A DNA stretch of 64,000 nt from Lentimonas sp. CC4 (GCF_902728235.1 NZ_CACVBO010000001.1:1676501-1740500); one strand, 5' to 3'. Counted from the first letter of the stretch, positions 8,330-19,088 are shown. Notes: a model not told the origin generated them from the sequence alone. A program made the numbers and translations.

Positions 8330-8635
8330 TCATTTCTCCGTTTGGCATGACCAGCATTCGGATAGATATCCGTCGACGACACTTTTGCATACGGGGCATT
8401 CCCATTCTGGGTGTTCTGTAACGTCGTGATTTAAGTATTCTTCGATGATCCGTTGTGCTTCAGGTGCATTGGCGTCATCCAAAACATAAATGCTTGGGTA
8501 TAGGATGGGGATCGGGATTTCTGTAATATTTGAACCCGTCCAGTTTTTCAAAAGTGTCGGGATTCCAGCGCCGTTTAAAATTCCGTCGATGAGTCCGACG
8601 GTTGAGCTGTCATGGTGGCTGTATACTTTTTTCAT
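8330..8635 (-). CDS. DUF2007-type protein with C-terminal zinc ribbon
   Basis: 101 residues. MKKVYSHHDSSTVGLIDGIL and NAPEAQRIIEEYL match the DUF2007 (putative signal-transducing) pattern, with a ferredoxin-like beta-alpha-beta layout. The C-terminus carries CPVC...CWSC, a two-knuckle zinc ribbon. It is the first gene of the small-gene run on this strand. No function is established for the family. Confidence 0.75.
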   Translation of the reverse strand: MKKVYSHHDSSTVGLIDGILNGAGIPTLLKNWTGSNITEIPIPILYPSIYVLDDANAPEAQRIIEEYLNHDVTEHPEWECPVCKSVVDGYLSECWSCQTEK

Positions 8636-9163
8636 AGAGGGTGCTTTCTTGGGGTGGGCGTGCAGGGTATCAATGAGTGAGTGGAAGCGGAACTCATTGG
8701 TTGTCCGATTCGTTGGGTTCTTTTATTTCTTTTAAACTGACCTCATCGACTCATTTCTCATTATTCATTTTCACTGCGACTTCCGTCTGAATCGTGGGTT
8801 ATGAAAAATGGATAGCCGGGCATGTTCATTGTCGTCGTAATCGAGCCTCCTACTAGTTTCTGGATATAATTCCTTCTGCTCAGGCTGTTATTCGAGCCTT
8901 TAAGCTATATTCCTCGTTGGAATCTTGTCAAACGTTTTTAAGTTCATGTAGGGGTGGTGAACTTATTACATAGTATTCTGTTTTGGATGATCAGCGATTT
9001 TGAGATGTCATGCTTCAGTGGTTACTGAAGGGGGGAGACCTGTGTTGCTGCGGGGAACAGACAGGACGTAGGTCTTCCGGAGATGGCGTAGCAATGTCTG
9101 TGTCACTTCGCTTGAGGCGCTATTTGTTTGTGAAACGGGCAAGATGCGGGACTGTGGTGAGAG
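8636..9163. other. non-coding interval
   Basis: 528 bp between divergently transcribed units. No credible gene on either strand. The right half holds a fragment of a dispersed repeat (see 9054-9106). The left half presumably carries promoters for both sides, but I cannot point to a good -35/-10 pair. Confidence 0.6.
9054..9106. repeat. dispersed ACAGACA/CCGGAG element, copy 1
   Basis: Contains the core CCGGAGATGGCGTAGCAAT (9077-9095) bracketed by GAACAGACAGGA and TGTCTGTGTCAC. The same core occurs at 11295-11346 and 52030-52135, always intergenic. Confidence 0.75.
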
Positions 9164-10492
9164 ATGCGTTCACTCTTACAGGAAAATCGGAAAACTTTGT
9201 TGTTGGCAGCGCCTATTGTGGCGGGGCAGCTGAGTCAGATGCTTCTGGGCTTGGCCGATACGGTGATGATTGGACAGGTCGGCACGGTGGAGTTAGCGGC
9301 TGCGGCATTTGTGAATACGATTTTTCATGTGGCTTTTGTGCTGGCGTTTGGGCTGTTTGTCGCGATCTCGATCCAAGTGGCGCATGCGTATGGAGGGAGT
9401 CGGCTGGTCGATGCGGGTGAGTCACTGCGGCATGGGCTGTTCGGGTCTGTTCTATTAGGCGTGGTGTTGGCGGGCTGTTTATTGGTGTGTTTGCCGTTTC
9501 TGGATCACTTCGGTCAGCCTGAGGAAGTGGTGGCACTGAGTCCGTCGTATTTGGTATGGTTGTCGCTGTCATTGATCCCGATGGTGCCGATGTTGGCGCT
9601 GAAGAGTTATTCGGAGGCCTTTCACAATCCGTGGCCGTTGCTGTGGCTGATGCTGGGGACGGTGCTGCTGAATATTGGATTGAACTATATGCTGATATTC
9701 GGGCATTGGGGAGCGCCTGAGATGGGATTGACCGGTGCGGGGCTGGCGACCTTTTTAGCGCGAATCGTCGGTGTGGCTGTGGTCGTGTGGTATGTGCTGT
9801 GCTCGAAGCGATTGTCGGTAGGATTGCCGGAGCGCTGGTGGGCTCCGCTACAGATGGCGAATTTTAAGAGCTTATTGCGGATCGGAATGCCTGTTTCGGT
9901 GCAGATTGTGATCGAGTTTTCAGCATTTGCGGCCTGCGCGTTATTGATGGGGCAGTTTGGTAGTGCTGCGTTGGCGGCGCACCAGATCGCGCTGACGTGC
10001 GCGACCACCACCTTTATGGTGCCGCTGGGCTTGTCGATGGCGCTGACGATCCGCGTGGGGCATGCGCTGGGCGGTGCGAAGAAGGCGACTTGTGTGCGTA
10101 TCATTCTCGGGGCGGCGCTGATGGCTGTTGGAGTGATGACTATCTCGGCGAGTTCGTTCTTTTTCTTTGGCGAGGCGATTGCGGGTCTATTTACCAATGA
10201 CGTGAAGGTGATTGCTTTGGCTGCGTCGTTTTTGACGCTGACGGGCGTGTTTCAGATTTTCGATGGGGTGCAGGTCACTGTGATGGGTGCGTTGCGTGCG
10301 ATGCATGACGTGCTGGTGCCGACGGGGATCAATGCGGTATCGTTTTATGTGTTATCGATTCCGATTGGGATATATCTAGCCTTTTATTTGAAAGTTGGGG
10401 CCGTTGGTTTGTGGATCGGCTTGGCAGCGGGCTTGTGTATTTCGGCGTTTATTTTGTCAGCTCGCTTAGGGTATCAATTGAAGAAGCTGTAA
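9164..10492 (+). CDS. MATE family multidrug efflux transporter
   Basis: 442 residues with twelve hydrophobic segments in two homologous halves. The N-terminus LAAPIVAGQLSQMLLGLADTVMIGQVG and the repeat in the second half (IGMPVSVQIVIEFSAFAACALLMGQFG) are the MATE signature. MatE proteins export cationic drugs or metabolites using Na+ or H+ gradients; the NorM group fits best. It lies 45 bp before rsmE on the same strand. Confidence 0.93.
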   Translation: MRSLLQENRKTLLLAAPIVAGQLSQMLLGLADTVMIGQVGTVELAAAAFVNTIFHVAFVLAFGLFVAISIQVAHAYGGSRLVDAGESLRHGLFGSVLLGVVLAGCLLVCLPFLDHFGQPEEVVALSPSYLVWLSLSLIPMVPMLALKSYSEAFHNPWPLLWLMLGTVLLNIGLNYMLIFGHWGAPEMGLTGAGLATFLARIVGVAVVVWYVLCSKRLSVGLPERWWAPLQMANFKSLLRIGMPVSVQIVIEFSAFAACALLMGQFGSAALAAHQIALTCATTTFMVPLGLSMALTIRVGHALGGAKKATCVRIILGAALMAVGVMTISASSFFFFGEAIAGLFTNDVKVIALAASFLTLTGVFQIFDGVQVTVMGALRAMHDVLVPTGINAVSFYVLSIPIGIYLAFYLKVGAVGLWIGLAAGLCISAFILSARLGYQLKKL

Positions 10493-10537
10493 GAGTGGGG
10501 GCTTGTCTGGGGCGAAGGAACGATTCAAGTTACTGGC

Positions 10538-11272
10538 ATGGCACGTTATCGATCATTTTTATTTCCAGAGGCTACGGTGGGTGAAGGTTTCCTGACCCTC
10601 GATGCTCGTGAGAGTCATCATTTGGTGCGAGTGTTTCGTGCAAAGGTTGGTTCGACGATCGAAGTGCTAGATGGTAAGGGCACGCGTTATCTCGGCACGA
10701 TTGAGATCGCGAATGGTAAGGCGGTGCGTGTTGCGGTGGAGTCGGTCGAGTCTGTGCCCGTGCCGAGTCCGCGTGTGACTTTGCTCCAGTCCGTGCCGAA
10801 GGGGAAGGCGATGGATCTGATTCTGCGTATGGCGACGGAGATCGGTGCGTCGGTGATTCAACCAGTGTTTACCGATCAAGGGGAGCATGGTGCACCGAAA
10901 ATGGAGAAGTGGCAGCTGACGGTGATTGAGGCCTGCAAGCAATGTGGGCTGAGTTACGTGCCTGAGTTGCCAGAGCCGTGCCGTTTGAAGGATTGGTTGG
11001 AGGCGAGTCCAATCAAAGACGGTGAGTTGCGTGTGGTGGCGAGTTTGGAGGAGGGCAGTCGGCCTTTACTCGAAACATTGCAGCACGCGGGCTCATTGGA
11101 CGAGATCGTGGTGGCCGTCGGACCGGCAGGTGATTTTTCCGTGGCGGAGTATGATCTGCTGCGCGAGTCCGGATTTAAAGCCGTTCGCCTGGGAGCCAAT
11201 GTGCTGCGCACCGAGACGGCGTCGGCCTATATCCTAAGTGTGGTGGATCAGGCGACGCGCATCGAATATTGA
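10538..11272 (+). CDS. rsmE: 16S rRNA (uracil-1498-N3)-methyltransferase RsmE
   Basis: 244 residues: N-terminal PUA-like domain (about 1-75, with [22 protein letters not shown]) and a SPOUT knot domain. The AdoMet-binding knot is visible as [17 protein letters not shown] and [16 protein letters not shown]. RsmE methylates N3 of U1498 in the decoding region of 16S rRNA. Confidence 0.95.
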   Translation: MARYRSFLFPEATVGEGFLTLDARESHHLVRVFRAKVGSTIEVLDGKGTRYLGTIEIANGKAVRVAVESVESVPVPSPRVTLLQSVPKGKAMDLILRMATEIGASVIQPVFTDQGEHGAPKMEKWQLTVIEACKQCGLSYVPELPEPCRLKDWLEASPIKDGELRVVASLEEGSRPLLETLQHAGSLDEIVVAVGPAGDFSVAEYDLLRESGFKAVRLGANVLRTETASAYILSVVDQATRIEY

Positions 11273-11294
11273 ACGCTCACTTCGAACGTCGACG

Positions 11295-11346
11295 GAGGTC
11301 TGCGGCACGACTGAGCTCGCCGAAGTCCGGAGGTGGCGTAGCAATG
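11295..11346. repeat. dispersed CCGGAG element, copy 2
   Basis: Contains GAGGTCTGCGGC, CTGAGCTCGCCGAAGTCC and CCGGAGGTGGCGTAGCAAT. The GGTCTGCGGC and GCCGAAGTCC arms can pair imperfectly. The core is shared with 9077-9095 and with the fuller copy at 52030-52135. Confidence 0.75.
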
Positions 11347-11417
11347 AAACTCTCTGTCGTCAGTTGCGGTGAACCTGGGCAAATTGAATGAATGCGCTTT
11401 GTTATTCAAAATTGGAC

Positions 11418-11445
11418 GTTCAATGTTGAGCGTTCAATGTTTGTG
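11418..11445. repeat. heptamer-phased repeat (GTTCAAT words)
   Basis: GTTCAAT, GTTGAGC, GTTCAAT, GTTTGTG with exact 7-bp phase, between rsmE and the phosphatase gene. The same words recur at 48754-48788. Confidence 0.7.
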
Positions 11446-11525
11446 CCGCTCAACGCTAAAGGCGCTTCAGGTTTGGGCAGTTTCCCATGAGCGTCGGTGA
11501 TGTGGAATCATGCGAGATAGAGGCA

Positions 11526-12740
11526 CTAGGTCAGCTCGAAGGCGAGCAATGTGATGTCGTCCTGCTGATCGGTCGTTCCTGTGAATTCCTCGACAGTTTT
11601 GTAGAGTATGTTGAGTGTCTCTTGGATTGGCTGATCGGCATGCTGCAAGAGGCAATCTTCGAGTCCTTGGCGTGAGAATTCTTCGCCTGCTGGATTACTC
11701 GCTTCGAGGATGCCGTCGGTATAGGTGTAGAAGCGGTCACCTTTTTCCAGTTTTAGGTTGAACTTGTCGGACGCCGTGCCACCTGGGAGGCCCATGACCA
11801 TACCGGTGGGGAGAAATATCGATTCGATTGTTTTAGTAGCTGCTCGGTAAACGAGGTTGAGTGGATGTCCACAATTCGAGAGGTGCAAGGTGCGGCTGCC
11901 GTCCTCCTCTCTGCGGCTAAAGTGACCTGCCATGCCGGTGACGAAGCCAGATTTTAACAGGCCAGTTATCTCTTTGTTGACTGCATTGAGGAAAGCGGCC
12001 GGATCGTCCTGATAGACTTCGCCTTGATGCGCAGTTAGATATTTTAGCAGCACGGTGTAGAATGCGGCAGTCACACCATGTCCACACACATCGCCTAAGT
12101 AGAAGAGTAGGCAGTTGTTCGGGTTGCGGGGGAAATTGACGAGGTCGCCGCCGACGGCTGTCATCGGTTTCCAGAGGTAGGCGATGTTAATGTTTTTTAT
12201 CTTAGGCACGCGACCTGGGATCATCACGCTTTGCACCTTATGAGCACTTTCGTAGTCGGCGCTCATGATCGCGTTTTGCTCGCGTAGTCGCTGCTCGCTT
12301 TGCGCTAGTTTCTCTTGTGCGAGCTTTTGATCAGTAATGTCGCGTGAAATACCGAGAATCCCTGCGAGTTTGCCAGAGTTCAGGTGTAAAGGTGCTTTGC
12401 TGGAGGTGACCCAAGTGGTGCTGCCATCGGGCCAAGTCTCTTTTTCCACGATGTTAATTAGTGGCTTGTCGGTCTCGATGATCTTTTGTTCGTCGTCGAA
12501 CGCTTGTTGCGCGTGTTCGATTGAGAATAAGTCAAAGTCTGTCTTTCCCTCCAGTTCATGGCGATCGGCGAAGCCGTGCATGTCGGCGAGTGCCTGACTG
12601 ACTGCTACGAATCGACTCTGTTTGTCCTTAATGTAGATGCGATCTGCCGTTTGCTCCATGAGGCTTTCAAAGAGGCGCTTGGGGGACGCTTTGAGGAGCA
12701 TACTATTTTCGTCGAGTTCTGTATTTTCCGGCTTGTTCAT
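11526..12740 (-). CDS. PAS-domain SpoIIE/RsbU-type protein phosphatase
   Basis: 404 residues: a PAS domain (about 25-140; [19 protein letters not shown] ... [15 protein letters not shown]), a short coiled coil, then a PP2C-like SpoIIE domain (about 170-404). Metal-binding motifs are visible: [32 protein letters not shown] and the terminal DDITLLAF. Family members dephosphorylate anti-sigma-factor antagonists in partner-switching cascades. No anti-sigma or STAS partner is adjacent, so the target is unknown. Soluble; the PAS domain would sense the input. Confidence 0.92.
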   Translation of the reverse strand: MNKPENTELDENSMLLKASPKRLFESLMEQTADRIYIKDKQSRFVAVSQALADMHGFADRHELEGKTDFDLFSIEHAQQAFDDEQKIIETDKPLINIVEKETWPDGSTTWVTSSKAPLHLNSGKLAGILGISRDITDQKLAQEKLAQSEQRLREQNAIMSADYESAHKVQSVMIPGRVPKIKNINIAYLWKPMTAVGGDLVNFPRNPNNCLLFYLGDVCGHGVTAAFYTVLLKYLTAHQGEVYQDDPAAFLNAVNKEITGLLKSGFVTGMAGHFSRREEDGSRTLHLSNCGHPLNLVYRAATKTIESIFLPTGMVMGLPGGTASDKFNLKLEKGDRFYTYTDGILEASNPAGEEFSRQGLEDCLLQHADQPIQETLNILYKTVEEFTGTTDQQDDITLLAFELT

Positions 12741-12864
12741 CTCTGGGTGCTAAGCCTTGCGGTTGTTCATTCGCTTGGCAATGTTTCCTGACGGATCATT
12801 TGTATTATTTCATTTAAAATTCTGCTGGCCATGAACTGTTGTTTGGGTGCATTTGTTGAACCTT

Positions 12865-13320
12865 ATGCGAGCAGTCATTCAACGCGTCTCTCAAGCTTCT
12901 GTTGTGGTGGAAGGCACTACGGTGGGACAGATCCATGCGGGTGTCTTGGTGTTCCTCGGAGTGGGGCAGGATGACAGTGCCGAGGATGTATTATGGCTGG
13001 TCGGGCGCATTGTAAAATTGCGTATTTTTGAGGATGATTCAGGGCGGATGAATCATTCGTTACTTGATATCGAGGGTGAGGCGCTAGTAATTAGCCAGTT
13101 CACCTTATTTGGGAGTTTAAAGAAAGGAAATCGACCATCCTTCAACCGTGCGGCCTTACCTAAGCAAGCGGTTCCGCTCTATGAACAGTTTGTCCAGGAA
13201 TTGTCGGCTGCTCTGGGTAAACCAGTGCCCATTGGGTGCTTTGGCGAGCACATGGATATCGAAGCGCATCATGACGGGCCGGTGACGCTGGTGGTCGATA
13301 CTAAGGAGCGTAGTTTCTAA
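12865..13320 (+). CDS. dtd: D-aminoacyl-tRNA deacylase
   Basis: 151 residues from [13 protein letters not shown], the canonical Dtd N-terminus; an upstream in-frame GTG adds six unconserved residues. The SQFTLFG motif and the cross-subunit GPVT motif that holds the active site are present. Dtd removes D-amino acids (and glycine from tRNA-Ala) mischarged on tRNA. Its stop overlaps the next start (TAATG), indicating co-translation with the DNA glycosylase. Confidence 0.95.
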   Translation: MRAVIQRVSQASVVVEGTTVGQIHAGVLVFLGVGQDDSAEDVLWLVGRIVKLRIFEDDSGRMNHSLLDIEGEALVISQFTLFGSLKKGNRPSFNRAALPKQAVPLYEQFVQELSAALGKPVPIGCFGEHMDIEAHHDGPVTLVVDTKERSF

Positions 13321-13844
13321 TGGCACGCGTGATCGGTAAGGCATTTTTTAATCGGCCAACGTTGGACGTTGCCCGCGAGTTGCTTGGTAAGCAGCTTTGC
13401 CGGCGCTTGGATTCAGGTAAAATTATTCGTGCACGAATTTGCGAAACTGAGGCGTATGATGGCTTCGAGGATCGCGCTTCGCATGCGAGCCAGGGACCTA
13501 CGACGCGCAATGTGGTGATGTATGGCCCCCCGGGACGTGCCTATATCTACCTTTGCTACGGTGTGCATTGGCTGCTCAATGTCACCACTCGAGAGAAGGG
13601 TTACCCTGCCGCGGTTCTTATTCGAGGAGTCGAGGGCGTTGAAGGGCCCGGGCGTTTGACCAAGCACTTTCAGATTACCAGCGCGTTTAATGACAAGCTA
13701 CTGACTCGCGTCGGCGGTCTGTGGATCGAAGATGTCGAAGCAGAGGTGAGCGCCGACGAGATCAGCGCGACACCCCGTGTGGGAGTCGATTATGCGGGAG
13801 CTGAATGGGCGGCGATGCCGTGGCGTTTCGTCTGGAAGCCTTAA
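13320..13844 (+). CDS. mpg: 3-methyladenine DNA glycosylase (AAG/MPG family)
   Basis: 174 residues of the AAG fold: LLGKQLCR, the catalytic-Glu region ICETEAYDGFEDRASHA, the YGPPGRAYIYLCYG loop and EGPGRLTK. It excises alkylated purines such as 3-methyladenine and hypoxanthine in base-excision repair. It is a little shorter than typical (about 190-210) through a compact C-terminus, but all core motifs are there. Coupled to dtd by a one-base overlap. Confidence 0.93.
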   Translation: MARVIGKAFFNRPTLDVARELLGKQLCRRLDSGKIIRARICETEAYDGFEDRASHASQGPTTRNVVMYGPPGRAYIYLCYGVHWLLNVTTREKGYPAAVLIRGVEGVEGPGRLTKHFQITSAFNDKLLTRVGGLWIEDVEAEVSADEISATPRVGVDYAGAEWAAMPWRFVWKP

Positions 13845-13924
13845 AGGAGTCGTTAGAAGTCAGGTGGTAGGAGCCTACTATCAGTGACCGATGCATACGA
13901 TGCAGTTCGCCAAATTAGGGTCGA

Positions 13925-15772
13925 CTACTCCACCGTCACCGACTTCGCCAAATTACGTGGCTTGTCTACATCGCAACCACGCTCAAGTGCGACGTGGTAG
14001 CTTAAGAGTTGAACCGGAATACTCATGAGGATCGGTGTGACGATTTCGTGGCACTCTGGGACGATGATGGTGTCGTCGGCCAAGTCTTCCGGCATTTCGC
14101 AGTCTTCCGTTGCGATGCAGATGACCTTGCCCTTGCGCGCTTTGACTTCTTGCAGGTTGGCGAGGCTCTTCTGGAAAATTTCACCACTGGTAGCGAGGAA
14201 CACACTCGGGCACTCTTCGCAAATCAGAGCGATCGGGCCGTGCTTCATTTCAGCTGCAGGATAACCTTCGGCGTGAATGTAGGAGATTTCTTTCAGTTTG
14301 AGTGCGCCTTCCAGAGCGATCGGGAACATGAGTTGGCGGCCAAGGAAGAGGCAGTCTTCGTATTTTGCGTATTTCTTCGCGATCGTTTTGATTTTCTCGT
14401 TCTGCTTGAGGATCTCTTCGACCTGCTCGGGCACTTTCTTGAGTGCTTTGACGATGTCGATACCGTCGCCATAGCTCAGGTCGCGCAGGCGGCCTAGATA
14501 GAGGGCGAGCATTGCGCAAATCATGATTTGCGAGGTAAATGCCTTGGTCGACGCTACGCCGATTTCAGGTCCAGCATGTTGGTAAATGCCACCGTCGCTT
14601 TCGCGGGCGATGGTGGAACCGACGCTGTTATTGATTGCAAGTGTGCGGTAGCCCTTACGTCTGGCTTCGCGCAGTGCGCCGAGTGTATCAATCGTCTCGC
14701 CTGATTGGCTGATCGCGATGACGAGGGTATTCTTATCGAGCGGTGCGTTGCGGTAGCGGAACTCGGAGGCGTATTCGACTTCGACCGGAATGCGGGCAAA
14801 GCGCTCAATCAGATATTCCGCGACCAAGCAGGAGTGCCATGCGGTGCCGCAGGCTAGAAAGAGGATACGGTCGACTTGGCGCAGTTCTTGCGAGTTGAGG
14901 TTCAATCCGCCAAAGACTGCGGTGCTGCCGTCGTCTGAGAAACGTCCGCGCATGCCGTTGTTCAATGAATTTGGCTGCTCGAAGATTTCCTTCTGCATGA
15001 AGTGATCGTAGTCACCGAGCTCAGCTTCGGAGGTATCCCAGTCCACTTCGTGAATGACTGCTTCGACGCTGGCGCTGCTGACGGTGGTGATGGAGAAGTC
15101 GTCTTCCTTGAGGTGCACGACCTCGTTGTCGTTGATGTAGACGACGTTTTGTGTGCAGTGCGTGATGGCATTGACGTCACTAGCGAGGAGGTTTTCGCCT
15201 TTGCCTAGGCCGAGAATCAGCGGTGAGCCCTTACGAGCGCCAATGAGTTCTCCCGGGAAATCGGTGCAGATGACGGCGATACCGTAGGTGCCTTCGACGT
15301 GGCGGAGGCTCTTGCGCACCGATTCAAGGAAGCGGTTTTTATCTTTAGCCTCGGTTTCCTTCGCATAGTGATAGGCGATCAGGTTGCAGAGTGCCTCGGT
15401 GTCTGTCTGAGATTGAAAGCTGTAGCCCTTCCCGGTCAGGAATTTCTTCATGCCGTTGTAATTCTCGATCACGCCATTATGCACGAGTGCAATTTTTCCA
15501 TCGCTACTAGTGTGTGGGTGCGCGTTGGCTTCGGTGACATCTCCGTGGGTCGCCCAGCGTGTGTGGCTGATGCCGAGCGTGCCGCCGAGATCATCGCCCA
15601 GAGCCGTTTCCAGCTCGACGACGCGCCCTGTGCGCTTGGTCTGTTTGATGCCGTCATCTGTCCAGACTGCAACGCCGGAGGAGTCGTAACCACGGTATTC
15701 CAGACGCTTGAGTCCGTCTAGCATCACACTTCCCGCTCGATCGCGGCCGATATATCCAACTATTCCACACAT
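13925..15772 (-). CDS. glmS: glutamine-fructose-6-phosphate aminotransferase GlmS
   Basis: 615 residues: class II glutaminase domain with nucleophile Cys2 (MCGIVGYIG) and two SIS domains ([23 protein letters not shown]), ending in the conserved KSVTVE. It makes glucosamine-6-phosphate for peptidoglycan and LPS. It is divergent from glgC, with only 74 bp between, so there is no room for a glmS ribozyme leader. Confidence 0.97.
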   Translation of the reverse strand: MCGIVGYIGRDRAGSVMLDGLKRLEYRGYDSSGVAVWTDDGIKQTKRTGRVVELETALGDDLGGTLGISHTRWATHGDVTEANAHPHTSSDGKIALVHNGVIENYNGMKKFLTGKGYSFQSQTDTEALCNLIAYHYAKETEAKDKNRFLESVRKSLRHVEGTYGIAVICTDFPGELIGARKGSPLILGLGKGENLLASDVNAITHCTQNVVYINDNEVVHLKEDDFSITTVSSASVEAVIHEVDWDTSEAELGDYDHFMQKEIFEQPNSLNNGMRGRFSDDGSTAVFGGLNLNSQELRQVDRILFLACGTAWHSCLVAEYLIERFARIPVEVEYASEFRYRNAPLDKNTLVIAISQSGETIDTLGALREARRKGYRTLAINNSVGSTIARESDGGIYQHAGPEIGVASTKAFTSQIMICAMLALYLGRLRDLSYGDGIDIVKALKKVPEQVEEILKQNEKIKTIAKKYAKYEDCLFLGRQLMFPIALEGALKLKEISYIHAEGYPAAEMKHGPIALICEECPSVFLATSGEIFQKSLANLQEVKARKGKVICIATEDCEMPEDLADDTIIVPECHEIVTPILMSIPVQLLSYHVALERGCDVDKPRNLAKSVTVE

Positions 15773-15846
15773 AAAGCTTCAATTCAGCGCCAGATACGCT
15801 ACTAATCAAGATAATTGGAAACTCTATTAACCCCGAATACTTATAT

Positions 15847-17142
15847 ATGAAGAAGCGTAAGATTATCTGCATTATCATGGGAGGCGGCCGCGGCTCTCGT
15901 CTAAGCCCTTTAACTAAAGAACGTTGCAAACCAGCTGTCCCTCTCGCTGGTAAGTATCGCTTAGTCGATATTCCAATTAGTAACTGTTTGAATGCGGGAA
16001 TGAACCAGATCTACGTGTTGACGCAGTTCAACACCGCTTCGCTACACCGACACATCCAAGAGTCCTACAAGTTCGACTATTTCGGCGGTGGGTGCGTGGA
16101 TATTTTGTCTGCGGAGCAAACTGATTCGAGTGATGGTTGGTATCAAGGCACTGCGGATGCAGTTCGCCAAAACATGAATCACTTTGGAGGCACCAGTGAT
16201 GACGATTTGTATGTGATTCTTTCTGGCGACCAACTGTTCCGCATGGATCTTGCAGATGTTGTGCGCGAGCACGATGCGTCTGGTGCGTCGATTACGATTA
16301 CTGCCAAGCCGCTTGGACTCGATGAGGCAGAAGGGCTCGGCTTGATGCGTATCAATGATAATCTTGAGATCACAGAGTTTGTTGAAAAGCCGACAGACCC
16401 AGAAGTGATCAAGGGACTTTCGGTGGGTGATAGTGTGCGTCAGAAAATGCACAACCCTGGTGATAAAGATTACTGCTTGGCCTCGATGGGCATTTATGTG
16501 TTCAACTCCAAGGCGCTTAAGGATGCGCTTGCGACTGATTCGACTGACTTTGGTAAGGAAATTATCCCTGGGCTGCTTGGTGAAGAGAAGATGCACAGCT
16601 ACGTCTTTGATGAATACTGGGAAGATATCGGAACCGTTAAGGCGTTTTTCGATACGAACTTGAGCCTCACTGATGCGATTCCTCCGTTTAACTTCTTTGA
16701 TGAAGAAGCGAAGATCTATACACGTGCTCGTCTGTTGCCTGCTTCGAAGTTGAACTCTTGTAAGGTTGATCGCGCAGTGGTGGCTGACGGTTGCATCGTG
16801 ACGAATGGTTCGCTGACGCGTTGCTCGCTCGGTGTGCGTTCGGTCGTGCATAGCGGAGCGGCTTTGGAGAACGTTGTGATGATGGGCGCTGATTGGTTTG
16901 AAACCACAGACGAGTTAGAGGAGAATGCCGCGCTTGGTCGCCCTTCTATCGGCGTCGGCGAGGGCAGTGTCGTCAAGCATGCGATCCTTGATAAGAACGT
17001 CCGCATCGGTAAGAATGTGGTGCTTGATCCAGCTGGGCTTCCTGATAAATTTGGCGAAGGCGTGGATATTGCGATTCGCGATGGTGTGCTGGTCGTTTGC
17101 AAAGGGACTGTCGTGCCCGATGGTTTCGTGTTGAAGGCATAA
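15847..17142 (+). CDS. glgC: glucose-1-phosphate adenylyltransferase GlgC
   Basis: 431 residues: nucleotidyltransferase domain with GGGRGSRLSPLT and KPAVPLAGKYRLVDIPISNC, the SGDQLFRMD catalytic region, FVEKP, and a C-terminal left-handed beta-helix. It makes ADP-glucose, the donor for glycogen synthesis. It shares a short divergent promoter region with glmS: two enzymes drawing on the hexose-phosphate pool are placed back to back. A terminator follows. Confidence 0.96.
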   Translation: MKKRKIICIIMGGGRGSRLSPLTKERCKPAVPLAGKYRLVDIPISNCLNAGMNQIYVLTQFNTASLHRHIQESYKFDYFGGGCVDILSAEQTDSSDGWYQGTADAVRQNMNHFGGTSDDDLYVILSGDQLFRMDLADVVREHDASGASITITAKPLGLDEAEGLGLMRINDNLEITEFVEKPTDPEVIKGLSVGDSVRQKMHNPGDKDYCLASMGIYVFNSKALKDALATDSTDFGKEIIPGLLGEEKMHSYVFDEYWEDIGTVKAFFDTNLSLTDAIPPFNFFDEEAKIYTRARLLPASKLNSCKVDRAVVADGCIVTNGSLTRCSLGVRSVVHSGAALENVVMMGADWFETTDELEENAALGRPSIGVGEGSVVKHAILDKNVRIGKNVVLDPAGLPDKFGEGVDIAIRDGVLVVCKGTVVPDGFVLKA

Positions 17143-17169
17143 ATTTCGGTCACTTTTCGTTTTTTTTAC

Positions 17170-17202
17170 TAAGCCGCGATTCGTAAGAATTGCGGCTTTT
17201 TC
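17170..17202 (+). terminator. intrinsic terminator of glgC
   Basis: AAGCCGCGATTC, loop GTAA, GAATTGCGGCTT, then TTTT: a 12-bp stem with one mismatch, 28 bp after the glgC stop. Confidence 0.9.
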
Positions 17203-17286
17203 GTTGCTATTTAGGGCATTCGATTGCATGATTTGTATCGCAGTAAAACGAACGATTCTTGTTTTCACCCCAACCCCATATCGACG

Positions 17287-18132
17287 ATGAAGAACCTACT
17301 TATTTGCACTGATGGCTCAAATTATTCTCAAGAGTGTTGCCGTTATGGTGCATGGCTTGCCAAGCAAACGGGAGCCAGCGTCGAGGTGCTGTATGTCACG
17401 GATTTACGGCAGTTTGAGGTGCCCGTGGTGGGTGATTTGAGCGGTAGTTTGGGGATTCAGCCATATGAGGGAATGATCTCGCAACTTCAGGAGGTGGAGG
17501 AGCACAAGGCTAAGTTTGTCGAAGAGTCTGCGATGGGCGTGTTCGAAGCGGCGGGAATGACGGAACGCGTCACGTTTCACCATGAGACTGGCATGTTAAC
17601 CGATGCGATCGAAAGCTACGCCGAGCGGACGGATCTAATATTGATTGGTAAGCGTGGCGAGAATGCGAATTTTGCGACTGAGCACTTGGGCTCGATGTTG
17701 GAGCGTGTGGTGCGTGCTGCGAGTAAGCCGTGCTTAGTCACATCGCGGGACTTTCGGCCGATTGATAATGTGGCGATTGCGTATGATGGTGGCGATAGTT
17801 GTCAGAAGGCACTCGAATTTATGGCCAAGTCTGAATTGTTCAGAGCGTTTAATTTACATGTGGTGACTGCGGTCGAAGGGCATAAAGAAGACGAAGCCGC
17901 AGCACAGTTGGCCGAAGCAGAGCGCGTTATGAATGCGTCTGGCCTGTATCCTAATTGCCAAGTGCTGAGTGGCGAGCCCGAGGTGGCGATCGCAGACTAT
18001 GTGAAAAATTCGAAAATCGATTTGTTGGTCGCAGGAGCCTATGGACACAGCCGGATTCGTGACCTATTGATCGGTAGCACAACGACTACATTACTGCGTC
18101 GTTGTCATGTGCCAGTGCTTTGCTTCCGCTAA
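17287..18132 (+). CDS. tandem universal stress protein (two Usp domains)
   Basis: 281 residues from MKNLLICTDGSNYS; the in-frame extension upstream is unconserved. Two Usp domains: residues 1-155 (LLICTDGS ... LILIGKRGENANFATEHLGSM) and about 158-281 (VAIAYDGG ... LLVAGAYGHSRIRDLLIGSTTTTLL). The second has the ATP-binding G-2X-G-9X-G(S/T) pattern, and the first is more degenerate. Cytosolic. The gene ends in a 4-bp convergent overlap with lgt. Confidence 0.92.
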   Translation: MKNLLICTDGSNYSQECCRYGAWLAKQTGASVEVLYVTDLRQFEVPVVGDLSGSLGIQPYEGMISQLQEVEEHKAKFVEESAMGVFEAAGMTERVTFHHETGMLTDAIESYAERTDLILIGKRGENANFATEHLGSMLERVVRAASKPCLVTSRDFRPIDNVAIAYDGGDSCQKALEFMAKSELFRAFNLHVVTAVEGHKEDEAAAQLAEAERVMNASGLYPNCQVLSGEPEVAIADYVKNSKIDLLVAGAYGHSRIRDLLIGSTTTTLLRRCHVPVLCFR

Positions 18133-18977
18133 GCGCTGGTCGATGTCTGCTTGCGCCGTGCGATTCGAATGATCAGTGCGCCTGCGATAATCATAAAGAT
18201 CGAGTAGAACTGGCCGCGACTGAGCCCCATGATGAGTGCGGCGTCTGGCTCACGGAAGAGCTCTCCGACGATACGGACGATGCCATAGCCGATGAGGAAC
18301 TCGCCGCCGAGTTGTCCTGCAGGCGGGTTCGTGCGCCAGAAGCGCCATTGCGCGTAGGCAAAGAGTAGGGCGCCTTCGAGCACTGCCGCATAGAGTTGTG
18401 ACGGGTGGCGTGGTTCCGGCGCGAAGATATGCAGTGCCGCATTATAAACCGCTGGGCTGTCCGGGAAGATGACTGCCCATTTGACGTCAGTGACACGTCC
18501 CCAGAGTTCGCCGTTGATGAAGTTGGCAATGCGCCCAAAGCAGAGACCCAGTGGTGCGAGGGTGACGATGACATCGCCGAGCTTGAAAAAAATATATTTA
18601 TATTTTCGTGCAAACCAGACCACCGCGAGTAGCACACCGAGGAAACCACCATGGCTGGCCATGCCGCCTTGGTTCACTTTAAGGAGCAGGAGCGGATTTT
18701 GTAGAAATGCCTCCAAATCGTAGAGCAGCATGTAGCCGAGACGACCGCCGACGATCACCCCGAGTATCACTGCAGTCATGAGCGTGGCACGCGCATCTGC
18801 GTCGATGGCGAACTTACCTTTGGCATTATAGATGCGCAGGAGCGCCCATGCGGCGAGAAATCCGAAGAGGTAGGAGAGCCCGTAATAGCGGATGCCATCC
18901 AGCCCGATTGAATTCTCGGGGAAGCGTATAAGGAAGGGGCTTAGGTCGTGCACCCAGTAACTGCTAGTCGTGGCCAT
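18129..18977 (-). CDS. lgt: prolipoprotein diacylglyceryl transferase Lgt
   Basis: 282 residues, about seven transmembrane helices. Signature motifs: GGMASHGGFLGV with the catalytic His, GRIANFINGELWG, and RHPSQLYAA. Lgt attaches diacylglycerol to the lipobox Cys of prolipoproteins at the inner membrane; candidate substrates in this window are at 3433 and 6813. Confidence 0.96.
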   Translation of the reverse strand: MATTSSYWVHDLSPFLIRFPENSIGLDGIRYYGLSYLFGFLAAWALLRIYNAKGKFAIDADARATLMTAVILGVIVGGRLGYMLLYDLEAFLQNPLLLLKVNQGGMASHGGFLGVLLAVVWFARKYKYIFFKLGDVIVTLAPLGLCFGRIANFINGELWGRVTDVKWAVIFPDSPAVYNAALHIFAPEPRHPSQLYAAVLEGALLFAYAQWRFWRTNPPAGQLGGEFLIGYGIVRIVGELFREPDAALIMGLSRGQFYSIFMIIAGALIIRIARRKQTSTSA

Positions 18978-19088
18978 GGTTGAATTTGTATAGGTGCTGC
19001 GCCGCTGAGGGCAAGCACCGCGACTTTCTCGGCCACATTCTTTTCTGGCTTTGACTTTTCCCTGTGCGCTTCAATCTTCAAATGACAT

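Noticed and set aside
15773-15846. glmS ribozyme or riboswitch upstream of glmS
   Set aside because: Only 74 bp separate glmS from divergent glgC, too short for the ribozyme core.
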